Made by a program: the position numbers and the translations under genes. From Nonomuraea endophytica (GTDB taxonomy: Bacteria; Actinomycetota; Actinomycetes; Streptosporangiales; Streptosporangiaceae): DNA of 64,000 nucleotides. Location: contig NZ_JACHIN010000017.1 of assembly GCF_014203235.1 (NCBI RefSeq), positions 124,001-188,000 on the forward strand, read 5' to 3'. Under the pieces are notes generated by a model. The model saw only the letters and a list, made by a program, of their open reading frames with translations, was not told where the DNA came from and did not search any database. Shown here piece after piece: positions 18,870 to 27,221 of this stretch (its first letter is position 1; each line of letters begins with the position of its first letter).

Positions 18870-19057
18870 GCCAACTCCTACCGGTGTTGCGCACTATGAG
18901 AACGGCATTTGATATGAATCCTCCCAGGTCGGTGAAGCGTTTAAGCACGGGCCGATGGGACAGAAGCCCCCTCATCGCCGTAGTCTGAGGTCCGCAAGAG
19001 ATCATGCGGCGGACGTGGCAGGGGGGCTACGGTCCCGCCACGAACGGAAGGTCACGC

Positions 19058-20119
19058 GTGATCACGTTCGACTCTGTCACCAAACGCTATCCAGACGGCA
19101 CCGTCGCCGTGGACAACCTCAGCCTTGAGGCTCCCACGGGCCAGATCACCGTGTTCGTCGGGCCGTCGGGGTGCGGCAAGACCACCTCACTGCGGATGAT
19201 CAACCGCATGATCGACGCCTCGGACGGGCAGATCCTGCTGGACGGCACCGCCGTGCAGACGATCGACCCGCCGACGCTTCGCCGGGGGATCGGCTACGTC
19301 ATCCAGCAGGCCGGGCTCTTCCCGCACCGGAAGATCGTCGACAACGTCGCCACGGTGCCGTTCCTGCTCGGCTGGGACAAGAAGAAGGCCCGCGACCGGG
19401 CCATGGAGTTGCTGGAGGTCGTCGGGCTCGACCCGGCGATGGCCCAGCGCTATCCGTTCCAGCTGTCGGGAGGTCAGCAGCAGCGTGTCGGGGTGGCCAG
19501 GGCGCTGGCCGCCGACCCGCCGGTGCTGCTCATGGACGAGCCGTTCAGCGCGGTCGACCCGATCGTGCGGACGAGCCTGCAGGACGAGCTGCTCAAGCTG
19601 CAGTCCGAGCTGAACAAGACCATCGTCTTCGTCACCCACGACATCGACGAGGCCATCAAGCTCGGCGACCGCGTGGCCGTGCTGCGCGTGGGCGGGCGGC
19701 TGGCGCAACTGGCCGATCCCAAGACGCTGCTGTCGGAGCCGGCCGACGAGTTCGTGCGCGAGTTCCTGGGGCACGACCGGGGGATCCGGCGCCTGCAGTT
19801 CATCTCGGCCGCCGGGCTACGGCTGCGCACCGACCTGACCGTCGCCGAGGACGCGTTCCCCGCGGACTCCGATGAGCCCTGGCTGCTCATCGTCACCCCG
19901 GACCGGCGGCCCGTGGCCTGGGTCACGCCCCGGCGGCCGGAGGAGCGGGAGCCGTACGGGACATTCCTGCACGGCAAGGACAACATGCGTTCGGCGCTCG
20001 ACGCGGCGCTGCTGTCGCCTTCGGGCTGCGCGGTGGCCGTGGACGAGGACGGGAAGGTGGTCGGCGTGGCCACCCGTGAGGCCCTCGACGAGGCGCTCGC
20101 GGAGGCCGCCGATGTCTGA
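19058..20119 (+). CDS. Betaine/choline-type ABC importer, ATP-binding subunit
   Basis: A 353-residue ATPase of the quaternary-amine uptake (OpuC/ProV) family. Walker A GPSGCGKTT, signature LSGGQQQR, Walker B LLMDEPFSAVDP and the switch His in VTHDIDEA are intact. A C-terminal CBS-like segment (from about residue 270) may sense ionic strength, as in OpuA. GTG 19058 with GGAAGG six nt upstream is preferred over an upstream ATG at 19004. It overlaps the first permease gene by 8 bp. Confidence 0.9.
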   Translation: MITFDSVTKRYPDGTVAVDNLSLEAPTGQITVFVGPSGCGKTTSLRMINRMIDASDGQILLDGTAVQTIDPPTLRRGIGYVIQQAGLFPHRKIVDNVATVPFLLGWDKKKARDRAMELLEVVGLDPAMAQRYPFQLSGGQQQRVGVARALAADPPVLLMDEPFSAVDPIVRTSLQDELLKLQSELNKTIVFVTHDIDEAIKLGDRVAVLRVGGRLAQLADPKTLLSEPADEFVREFLGHDRGIRRLQFISAAGLRLRTDLTVAEDAFPADSDEPWLLIVTPDRRPVAWVTPRRPEEREPYGTFLHGKDNMRSALDAALLSPSGCAVAVDEDGKVVGVATREALDEALAEAADV

Positions 20120-20786
20120 CGGTCCGCCAACACTCTGGGAGTGGTTCGCCCGCAACTGGGACACCGGGCGGGTCGGCAGCATCAGCAACCTGCTCAGCGA
20201 CCACCTGGTGATGTCGCTGGTGCCGATCGTGGCGGCGCTCGTGCTGTCGCTGCCGCTCGGGCTGGCCTGCGTGCGCTTCCGCTGGCTGTATCAGCCCACG
20301 TCCGGGCTGATGAACATCCTGTACGCGCTGCCGTCGCTGCCGATCTTCATGTTGCTGATCTCGGTGACCGGGTTGTCGCAGACCACGGTGATCATCCCGC
20401 TGACGTTCTACGCCATGGCCGTGCTGATCCCGTCGGTGGTCGACGGGCTGGGCGCGGTGCCCGACCACGTCCGCCAGTCGGCCGTGGCCATGGGCTTCAC
20501 GCCGGTGCGTCGGCTCGTCCAGGTCGAGCTGCCGATCGCCACCCCGGTGGTGCTGGCGGGCCTGCGGGTCGTCGCGGTCTCCAGCATCTCGCTGGTGAGC
20601 GTCGGCGCGCTGATCGGCCAGGGCGGGCTCGGGATGTTGTTCACCCGGGCCTACCAGAACCCGTTCCTGCCGCCGGTCATCGTGGGCATCGTCGGCATCG
20701 TGCTGCTGGCGCTGGTCGCCGACGGGCTGCTGGTGCTGGCGCAGCGGTTGCTGACGCCGTGGGTGCGGGCGAGGAGGGCGTCGTGA
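20112..20786 (+). CDS. Betaine/choline-type ABC importer, permease 1
   Basis: A 224-residue inner-membrane protein with five to six hydrophobic segments. The ABC coupling loop is VRQSAVAMGFTPVRRLVQVELPIA (the EAA-like motif). It belongs to the OpuCB/ProW family, which forms the channel of quaternary-ammonium importers. It overlaps the ATPase gene upstream and the second permease by 4 bp (GTGA). Confidence 0.88.
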   Translation: MSDGPPTLWEWFARNWDTGRVGSISNLLSDHLVMSLVPIVAALVLSLPLGLACVRFRWLYQPTSGLMNILYALPSLPIFMLLISVTGLSQTTVIIPLTFYAMAVLIPSVVDGLGAVPDHVRQSAVAMGFTPVRRLVQVELPIATPVVLAGLRVVAVSSISLVSVGALIGQGGLGMLFTRAYQNPFLPPVIVGIVGIVLLALVADGLLVLAQRLLTPWVRARRAS

Positions 20787-21448
20787 ACTGGCTGACGGAC
20801 TTCTTCGGCAACCCCGAGAACTGGACGGGACCCGGCGGCATCCCGATGCGGCTGCTGGAGCACCTGGAGTACTCGGTGCTGGCCCTCGTGCTCGCGGTGC
20901 TGATCGCGATCCCGCTGGGCCTGCTGATCGGGCACACGGGCAAGGGCGGGGTGATCGTGGTGATCTCCGCGAACCTGGCCAGGGCGCTGCCGACGCTGGG
21001 CATGCTCGTGCTGTTCGTGCTGCTGCTGGGCACCGCCTCGATCCTGCCGGTGATCATCCCGCTGGTGCTGCTGTCGATCCCGCCGATCCTGGTCAACACG
21101 TTCGAGGGCATCCGGGGTGTGGATCCCGAGTTGCGCGACGCCGCGTACGGGATGGGTCTGCGCGGCGGGCAGGTGCTCGGACGGGTGCTGGTCCCGGTGG
21201 CGCTGCCGCTGATCCTGCTGGGCCTGCGGCTGTCGGCCATCCAGGTGGTGGCCACCACGACCGTCGCCGCGTACGTGGGCCTGGGCGGGCTCGGGCGCTT
21301 CGTCATCGACGGGTTCGCCACCAAGGAGTACGCGAGCGTGGTCGGTGGTTCTGTACTGATTGTGCTGTTCGCTCTGGTGGTGCAGCTGGCGTTCACTCTC
21401 GTCCAGCGGGTGAGCGTCTCTCCGGGGGTTAGTCAGAGAATTCGCTAG
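20783..21448 (+). CDS. Betaine/choline-type ABC importer, permease 2
   Basis: A 221-residue paralogue of permease 1 with about five membrane segments and the coupling motif LRDAAYGMGLRGGQVLGRVL. Two different permeases plus one ATPase indicate the OpuC-type architecture. GTG start overlaps the previous stop. The binding lipoprotein gene follows after 37 bp. Confidence 0.88.
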   Translation: MNWLTDFFGNPENWTGPGGIPMRLLEHLEYSVLALVLAVLIAIPLGLLIGHTGKGGVIVVISANLARALPTLGMLVLFVLLLGTASILPVIIPLVLLSIPPILVNTFEGIRGVDPELRDAAYGMGLRGGQVLGRVLVPVALPLILLGLRLSAIQVVATTTVAAYVGLGGLGRFVIDGFATKEYASVVGGSVLIVLFALVVQLAFTLVQRVSVSPGVSQRIR

Positions 21449-21485
21449 TCTCCTACTCAACCCCCCGCTAAGAAGGGAAATATTG

Positions 21486-22418
21486 ATGAAACGCATGTTC
21501 AGCACCGCTGCGGTGCTGCTGTCGGCCGGACTCGCCCTGGCCGCTTGCGGATCCTCCGGCTCGGGAGGCAACCCGCTCGACACCACGAGCGCCCAGCCCA
21601 GCGGCGCCGCCAGCAGCGCGCCCGCCGGTGGCGGCAAGGCCATCATCGGCTCGTTCGACTTCGACGAGAGCGTCCTGCTCGGCTCCATCTACGCGCAGGC
21701 GCTTGAGGCCAAGGGCGTCCAGGTCGAGGAGAAGCCGCGCATCGGCAGCCGCGAGGTCGTCTACGACCAGGTCAAGGCCGGCGGCCTGACCATCGTGCCC
21801 GAGTACAACGGCAACCTGCTGGCCTTCATCGACCCCAAGACCACGGCCGGCACCACCGCCGACGTGGACACGGCGCTGAAGGAGAAGCTGCCCGACACGC
21901 TGGAGATCCTCACCTCCTCGCCCGCCGAGGACAAGGACAGCCTGTCGGTCTCCGAGGCGTCGGCGACGAAGGACTCGCTGAAGTCGATCGAGGACCTGGC
22001 CAAGGTGTCGAAGAACATGGTCGTCGGCGGCCCGCCGGAGTTCAAGAAGCGCTGGGAGGCCCGCTTCAAGGAGGTCTACGGCCTGGAGTTCAAGGAGTGG
22101 AAGCCCACCGGCCCCACCACCGCGGACGCCATCAAGGACGGCACGATCCAGGCCGGCAACGTCTTCACCACCGACCCCAAGATCATCGCCAACAAGCTGG
22201 TCCCGCTCGAGGACCCGAAGAACATCTTCCCCGCCCAGAACGTCACCCCGCTGGTCTTCAAGGCGGGCACGACCGACACGATCAAGACCACGCTCGACGC
22301 GGTCTCGGCCAAGCTCACCACGCAGTCGCTGGTCGAGATGATGACGAAGATCTCCGTCAACAAGGACGAGCCGGCCACCGTGGCCAAGGAGTGGCTGTCG
22401 GCCAACGGGCTCGGCTGA
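21486..22418 (+). CDS. Betaine/choline-binding lipoprotein of the ABC importer
   Basis: A 310-residue lipoprotein. The signal peptide ends with the lipobox LALAAC (Cys21), followed by a Gly/Ser linker and an OpuAC-type two-lobed binding domain (GSFDFDESVLLGSIYAQAL, PEYNGNLLAF). It would capture quaternary amines, such as glycine betaine or choline, outside the membrane. ATG 21486 has GAAGGGA seven nt upstream. Fourth gene of the importer operon. Confidence 0.88.
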   Translation: MKRMFSTAAVLLSAGLALAACGSSGSGGNPLDTTSAQPSGAASSAPAGGGKAIIGSFDFDESVLLGSIYAQALEAKGVQVEEKPRIGSREVVYDQVKAGGLTIVPEYNGNLLAFIDPKTTAGTTADVDTALKEKLPDTLEILTSSPAEDKDSLSVSEASATKDSLKSIEDLAKVSKNMVVGGPPEFKKRWEARFKEVYGLEFKEWKPTGPTTADAIKDGTIQAGNVFTTDPKIIANKLVPLEDPKNIFPAQNVTPLVFKAGTTDTIKTTLDAVSAKLTTQSLVEMMTKISVNKDEPATVAKEWLSANGLG

Positions 22419-22420
22419 GC

Positions 22421-22897
22421 TTGAGCGAGTTCACCGAGGCGATGGCCCAACTGGCCGCCGGCGTCGCGGTCGTCACCGTTCGTGACGACCGCGACGACCT
22501 CGGGGTCACGGTGTCCGCCCTCATGTCGGTCTCCGCCGACCCGCCGCTGGTGCTGGTCTCCCTGACCAGCCGCGGCTACCTGGCCGAGGTACTGCTGCGC
22601 CAGGACCTCTGGGCCGCCTCCCTGCTGTCGTCGGGGCAGGCGGCCGTCGCCAGCCGGTTCGCCACCGCCGGGCGCCCGTCGGCGCGGCATCTGGTGGCCG
22701 GTGTGCCGCACCACCGCGGGCCGCGTACCTCCGCGCTGATCGTCGGGGGCGGGGTGGCCGCGCTGGAACTGGAGACCGTCCGGGTGATTCCGGCGGGCGA
22801 CCACACGTTGTTCGTGGCGGCGGTGCTCGCCGTCGACTACGTGACCCCCACATTCGACCCTCTGGTACGGCTGCGCGGCCGCTACCGCCCGGTCTGA
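22421..22897 (+). CDS. Flavin reductase domain protein
   Basis: A 158-residue FMN-binding split-barrel protein. The start SEFTEAMAQLAAGVAVVTVR and the DLGVTVSALMSVSADPPLVLVSL segment are typical of the NAD(P)H:flavin reductase partners of two-component monooxygenases. TTG 22421 fits the family N-terminus, and ATG 22442 would remove conserved residues. It begins 2 nt after the lipoprotein stop, so it appears to be co-translated with the importer. No monooxygenase partner lies in the operon. Confidence 0.8.
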   Translation: MSEFTEAMAQLAAGVAVVTVRDDRDDLGVTVSALMSVSADPPLVLVSLTSRGYLAEVLLRQDLWAASLLSSGQAAVASRFATAGRPSARHLVAGVPHHRGPRTSALIVGGGVAALELETVRVIPAGDHTLFVAAVLAVDYVTPTFDPLVRLRGRYRPV

Positions 22898-22959
22898 CCC
22901 TTCTTCCCGATCCCCGGCTGGGAGGCCGCATGCCGTTCACCGAAAGGTTTTTTGTTCTT

Positions 22960-22975
22960 GACAACTTTGTTTGTC
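22960..22975. promoter_or_regulatory. Inverted repeat inside a likely promoter
   Basis: TTGACA at 22958-22963 looks like a -35 box and AACACT 17 bp further on a weak -10. Between them lies GACAA-CTTTGT-TTGTC, a 5-bp-arm palindrome that could be an operator for the downstream alpha/beta hydrolase gene. No regulator gene is adjacent. Confidence 0.4.
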
Positions 22976-23019
22976 GGTAGAACACTGGAGGCAAGCGACC
23001 CCCAGACAGGGAGAACACC

Positions 23020-23799
23020 ATGAGCACCGTGCGTTCCCAGGACGGCACCACCCTCGCCTACGACCGGACCGGTGAGGGGCCCGCGCTGGTCATCATCGGC
23101 GGCGGCGGCGCCACCGACCGCTCCGTCAACGCGCCGCTGGCCGGCCTGCTGGCCGACTCGTTCACGGTATACAACTACGACCGGCGCGGCTCCGGCGAGA
23201 GCGGCGACACCGAGCCGTTCACCGTCGAGCGCGTCTACCAGGACCTCGACGCCGTCATCCGGGAGGCCGGCGGTCAGGCGTACGTGTTCGGCTCCTCCGG
23301 CGGCGGCATCATCGGGCTGGAGGCGGTGCTGAACGGCCTTCCCATCACCAAGCTGGCCGTCTGGGAGGCCCCGTACATCGTCGACGACTCCCGCCCGCCG
23401 GTGCCCGCCGACTACCTCGACCGGCTCGTCGCGCTGCGCGAGCAGGGGCGCAGGGGCGACATGGTGGAGCTGTTCCTGACCGCCGCTGTCGGGCTGCCGG
23501 CCGAGTTCGTCACCCCGATGCGCGGCATGCCGATGTGGCCCGGCATGGAGAAGGCCGCCCACACCCTGATCTACGACGCCATGGTCGTCGGCGACTTCTC
23601 CCTGTCCGCCGAGCGTATGGCCGGGGTGGCGATCCCGACCCTGGTCCTCGACGGCGGCACGATGCCGTGGGCCACGAACTCCGCCGAGGCCCTCGCCGCA
23701 GCCCTTCCCGCCGCGCGCCGCGAGACGCTGGCCGGGCAGCCGCACAACGTCGACGCCGCCGCCCTCGCTCCGGCGCTGCGCGCCTTCTTCGCGTCCTGA
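23020..23799 (+). CDS. Alpha/beta-fold hydrolase
   Basis: A 259-residue single-domain hydrolase. The nucleophile elbow is GSSGGG, the oxyanion-side segment is VIIGGGGATDRS, YDRRGSGESGD follows strand 4, and the catalytic His is in GQPHNVD. The family includes esterases and epoxide or C-C hydrolases; the substrate cannot be told. ATG start with GGGAGAA upstream. It is transcribed alone. Confidence 0.85.
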   Translation: MSTVRSQDGTTLAYDRTGEGPALVIIGGGGATDRSVNAPLAGLLADSFTVYNYDRRGSGESGDTEPFTVERVYQDLDAVIREAGGQAYVFGSSGGGIIGLEAVLNGLPITKLAVWEAPYIVDDSRPPVPADYLDRLVALREQGRRGDMVELFLTAAVGLPAEFVTPMRGMPMWPGMEKAAHTLIYDAMVVGDFSLSAERMAGVAIPTLVLDGGTMPWATNSAEALAAALPAARRETLAGQPHNVDAAALAPALRAFFAS

Positions 23800-23913
23800 C
23801 TTCGAGTCTTTACCTGATGTCGGATCTGGCGGGCAGGCCGAAGGATCGGCGCGAATGGGACCTTCCTGACCTGGGCAAATACTGATATATCCGGAAGCTT
23901 TACTCGCCAGTAG

Positions 23914-23947
23914 GCGTTACCTCAAAACGCACAAAGGGGGGTAACGC
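23914..23947. promoter_or_regulatory. Inverted repeat enclosing the ribosome-binding site of the kinase gene
   Basis: GCGTTACC (23914-23921) and GGTAACGC (23940-23947) are perfect 8-bp arms. The second arm abuts the GTG start and includes part of the G-rich Shine-Dalgarno sequence. It could be an operator or an mRNA hairpin that hides the ribosome-binding site. Confidence 0.45.
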
Positions 23948-25318
23948 GTGAGCCTTCGCGCGCGCAGCTGCGTCATCGCCGGGCTGGTGTCCACAGTCCT
24001 CGGCCTGGTGTTGTGTACCGGTCTGGCAGTCCAGGGATATCGCTCGGAGATCGACGGCGTGACCGACCAACTGGCGACCGCGGCCCGGCGGCTGGCCATC
24101 ATGGCGAGCGAGAACGCGCTGCCGAACCCGATCCCGTCGGTCAGCGGCCAGAGCGTCCAGGTGGTCGCCGAGGGCGGGAAAGTGCTCGGCAGCACCCCCG
24201 ACCTGGCCGGGCAGCCGCCACTGACCACGCAACTCCCGCCCAAGGACGACTTCCGCTGGGACGGCGTCGTCCAGCGCGACGGCCGCGAGCTCATCACGGT
24301 CGGCTTCACCATCACCCCGGAGGGAGCCGCCTCCGACCTGTCCGTCTACGTCGCCACCCCCAAACCCGGCTACCTCTACGACTGGCCCGCCCTGCTCGGC
24401 CTGCTCGTCGCCGCCGCACTCGGCACCGCCGGGGTGATGGTGCTGACGTGGATACTGGTCGCCCGCGCGCTCAAGCCCGTCGAGGCGATCACCGCCGAGC
24501 TGGAGGAGATCACCGGCAGCCACCCCCACCGCCGCGTGCCCGAAACCGGCCGCCACGACGAGATCGCCGCCCTCGCCATCACCGTGAACCAGACCCTCGA
24601 CCGGCTCGACGGCGCCCTCAGCCAGCAGCGCAGCTTCGTCGCCGACGCCTCCCACGAACTGCGCAGCCCCATCACCGGCCTGCGCGCCGAGGTGGACCTG
24701 GCGCTCATGGAGACCCGCGGCGGCGGTCCCGAACACGCCGCGCTCGAAGCCGTGGACCGAGCCGCCGGCCGGCTGCAGCTCCTCGTCGAGGACCTGCTCG
24801 CCGTCGCCAGGCTGGACGCCGGGATGGAGCCCCGGCCCGAGCCGGTGGACCTGGCCGAACTGGCCCGCGACGAGCTGGCCAGGCGGCACCCGGCCAAGAA
24901 GCTGGTGACCGACCTGGAGAACGGCGTCGTCGTCGAGGGCGACCGGCTGCAGCTCACCCGCGTGCTGGTCAACCTGCTGGACAACGCGATCCGGCACGCC
25001 GACAGCACCGTCCGGCTCGTGGTGCGCGGCGACACCGGTGCCGAGCAGGCCGTGCTGGAGGTCAGCGACGACGGCGCCGGGCTCGCGCCCGACGATCGCG
25101 AACGGGTGTTCCAGCGCTTCACCCGGCTCGCCGAAGGGCGGACCAGGGACCCGGGCGGCAGCGGGCTCGGGCTGCCGATCGCGCGGGAGATCGCCACCCG
25201 GCACTGCGGGACGCTCCGGGTCGAGGATCGTTCCCGGTTCGTCCTGCGGTTGCCGCTTATGACCCGCGCGGCGGTCTCCGTGGGCCGTCACGGCGAGCAA
25301 CCCCGTCAGACTGCCTGA
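23948..25318 (+). CDS. Orphan membrane sensor histidine kinase
   Basis: A 456-residue kinase. It has an N-terminal membrane helix, an extracytoplasmic segment of about 100 residues, a second membrane helix near residues 140-175, HAMP (ALKPVEAITAELEEI), HisKA with phosphoacceptor His in SFVADASHELRSPITG, and HATPase with N box (LVNLLDNAIRHA), G1 (DDGAGLAP) and G2 (GGSGLGLPIAREI). GTG start with GGGGG six nt upstream. No response regulator is adjacent, so its partner is elsewhere. Confidence 0.88.
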   Translation: MSLRARSCVIAGLVSTVLGLVLCTGLAVQGYRSEIDGVTDQLATAARRLAIMASENALPNPIPSVSGQSVQVVAEGGKVLGSTPDLAGQPPLTTQLPPKDDFRWDGVVQRDGRELITVGFTITPEGAASDLSVYVATPKPGYLYDWPALLGLLVAAALGTAGVMVLTWILVARALKPVEAITAELEEITGSHPHRRVPETGRHDEIAALAITVNQTLDRLDGALSQQRSFVADASHELRSPITGLRAEVDLALMETRGGGPEHAALEAVDRAAGRLQLLVEDLLAVARLDAGMEPRPEPVDLAELARDELARRHPAKKLVTDLENGVVVEGDRLQLTRVLVNLLDNAIRHADSTVRLVVRGDTGAEQAVLEVSDDGAGLAPDDRERVFQRFTRLAEGRTRDPGGSGLGLPIAREIATRHCGTLRVEDRSRFVLRLPLMTRAAVSVGRHGEQPRQTA

Positions 25319-25331
25319 CGACACCTCCCGA

Positions 25332-25378
25332 CCCGCCCGCCGACGTCGGCGGGGGGTGGGAGGGCGGCTTGCCGTAAC
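25332..25378 (+). repeat. Intergenic repeat element, partial copy C, plus short tandem repeats
   Basis: The segment ending GGCGGCTTGCCGTAAC matches the last 45 or so bp of copy A at 8835-8934. It is followed to 25451 by degenerate 20-bp repeats of the type GCCGTAACTCAGAAGATC. It fills the space between the convergent kinase and SppA genes. Confidence 0.6.
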
Positions 25379-25451
25379 TCAGAAAGACCTTGCCGTAACG
25401 CGGAAGATCTCGCCGTGACTCAGAAGATCAGCGGATCCCGCACTCAGACGA

Positions 25452-27152
25452 TCAGCGGATCTCGTACCAGGCGGGCAGGGCGAGCGGGCCCTGTGGCGGG
25501 AGGCCGAGTTCGGCGGAGAGCCGGGCGAGCGGACCCCAGGCCTCCAGGCGCATCCGCGTCAGTGCCGCGGCGCGGTCCTCGCTGGAGTCGGGCCCGCGCA
25601 GGCGCTCCAGCGGGTTCAGGCGGGGGTACGTGCGCACGGGCGCGTCGTCGGCCAGACCGGCGCGCTTGCGGGCCAGCACCAGGGCGTCCTCCAGCCCGCC
25701 GAGCTCGTCGACCAGGCCGCCGTCGAGCGCGTCGGCGCCGGTCCAGACACGGCCGCGGGCCAGTTCGTGGGCACGTTCGCGGGTGAGCTTGCGCCCCGTC
25801 GCCACCTTGCCCACGAAGTCATCGTAGATACGGTCCAGCCAGGCGTTGACCCGATCCCACTGCTCCGGGGAGAACGCCCGGGACGTCGAGAACATCCCGG
25901 CGTTGGCCCCCTGGGAGATCAGCTCGGAGTTGACCCCGATCTTCTCCAGCAGTTCCGACAGGACCGGCTTGCCGCCGAACACCCCGATCGACCCGGTCAG
26001 CGTGCCCGGCTGCGCGACGATGACGTCGGCCGCCATCGCGACGAAGTACCCGCCCGACGCCGCCACGTCACCCATCGACACGATCACCGGCTTGGTCTTG
26101 CGGGTCAGCACGACCTCCCGCCAGACCGTGTCAGAGGCGACATACGACCCGCCGGGGCTGTCGACCCGGAACACCACGGCCTTGACGTGCTCGTCCCTGC
26201 GCGCCGCCCGCAGCGCCGCGGCGATCGTGTCCGACCCCATCGCGCCACCGCCGCCGCCGAGCGGGCTGCGCCCGCTGCGGCCCATCCTGATCGGCCCGCT
26301 GCCGTGCACGAGCGCGACCGTGTCCGCCCCGGGATGAGGCAGCTTCCGTACGGCCGGCGCCTTCGCGTACCGCGACACGAACAGCAGCATCGAGTCGGCG
26401 CCCGCGGCCTTCTTGACCTCGTCGTAGACCTCGTCCCGGTAGGCCAGCCGGTCGACCAGCCCGGCCTCGACCGCCTCGTTCCCGATGAACGGCCCCCGGT
26501 CGACCAGCTCCCGGACCTTCTCGGGATCCAGCCGCCGCCCGTCCGCGATCCCGGCCACGACCTGCTCGGTCACCGATTCGGCGATCCGGGCCAGCGACTC
26601 GCGGTGCGGCTCGGTCAGGTGGTCCTGGGTGAACATGTTGGCCGCGGTCTTGTACTCGTGCCGCTGCGCGCCTTCGTAGGCGATGCCCAGCTTGCCCAGG
26701 GCGTTCTTGATGAAGCGCTGCTCCAGCGCGACGCCGGTGAGTCCCACGTCGCCGCTGGGCTGGAGGTAGACCCGCTCGAAGGCGGAGGCGAGGTAGTAGG
26801 GGACGGTGCCGTTCCCGAACTCGCCGAACGTCTCGGAGAAGGCGACGGTCAGCTTGCCCGAGGCGCGGAAGTGGACGACCGCCTGCCGCAGCTCCTGGAC
26901 CATGGCCAGGCCCAGCGGCTGCCCGCCGATCTTCACGATCAGCGCCTTGACCCGCGAGTCGTGCCTGGCCCGCTTGAGCCCGCCGAGTACGTCGGCCAGG
27001 CGGGGCTTGCGCATGGACAGCAGCGCGGAGAGCGGATCCGCCGGGGGCCCTTCGGTGAGCCCCTCGGTGAGATCGAGCTCCAGCACCAGCGGGGCGGTGC
27101 GCCGCTGGCGAAGCCTGTCGACGGTTTCGAAGATCGCCTTGCCTGGGTCCAT
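25452..27152 (-). CDS. sppA: Signal peptide peptidase SppA, 67K type
   Basis: A 566-residue tandem S49 peptidase. The N-terminal half carries the general-base Lys in HEYKTAAN. The C-terminal half carries the nucleophile Ser in DVAASGGYF, plus the segments VDSPGGSYVASD and LTGSIGVFGGKP. The family cleaves signal peptides left after secretion. Unlike E. coli SppA, no N-terminal membrane helix is visible, so it may be soluble or peripheral. ATG start. It is transcribed in the same direction as the two subtilase genes upstream, but a strong hairpin separates them. Confidence 0.9.
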   Translation of the reverse strand: MDPGKAIFETVDRLRQRRTAPLVLELDLTEGLTEGPPADPLSALLSMRKPRLADVLGGLKRARHDSRVKALIVKIGGQPLGLAMVQELRQAVVHFRASGKLTVAFSETFGEFGNGTVPYYLASAFERVYLQPSGDVGLTGVALEQRFIKNALGKLGIAYEGAQRHEYKTAANMFTQDHLTEPHRESLARIAESVTEQVVAGIADGRRLDPEKVRELVDRGPFIGNEAVEAGLVDRLAYRDEVYDEVKKAAGADSMLLFVSRYAKAPAVRKLPHPGADTVALVHGSGPIRMGRSGRSPLGGGGGAMGSDTIAAALRAARRDEHVKAVVFRVDSPGGSYVASDTVWREVVLTRKTKPVIVSMGDVAASGGYFVAMAADVIVAQPGTLTGSIGVFGGKPVLSELLEKIGVNSELISQGANAGMFSTSRAFSPEQWDRVNAWLDRIYDDFVGKVATGRKLTRERAHELARGRVWTGADALDGGLVDELGGLEDALVLARKRAGLADDAPVRTYPRLNPLERLRGPDSSEDRAAALTRMRLEAWGPLARLSAELGLPPQGPLALPAWYEIR

Positions 27153-27173
27153 ATTTCACACCCTAAGCGACAT

Positions 27174-27206
27174 GTCCCTCTCCGGGGCGGCACCCCGGAG
27201 AGGGAC
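27174..27206 (-). terminator. Perfect 14-bp hairpin downstream of the first subtilase
   Basis: GTCCCTCTCCGGGG and CCCCGGAGAGGGAC pair perfectly around a 5-nt loop (CGGCA), 16 nt past the subtilase stop. Confidence 0.8.
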
Positions 27207-27221
27207 GGCGATCAGTCGTCC

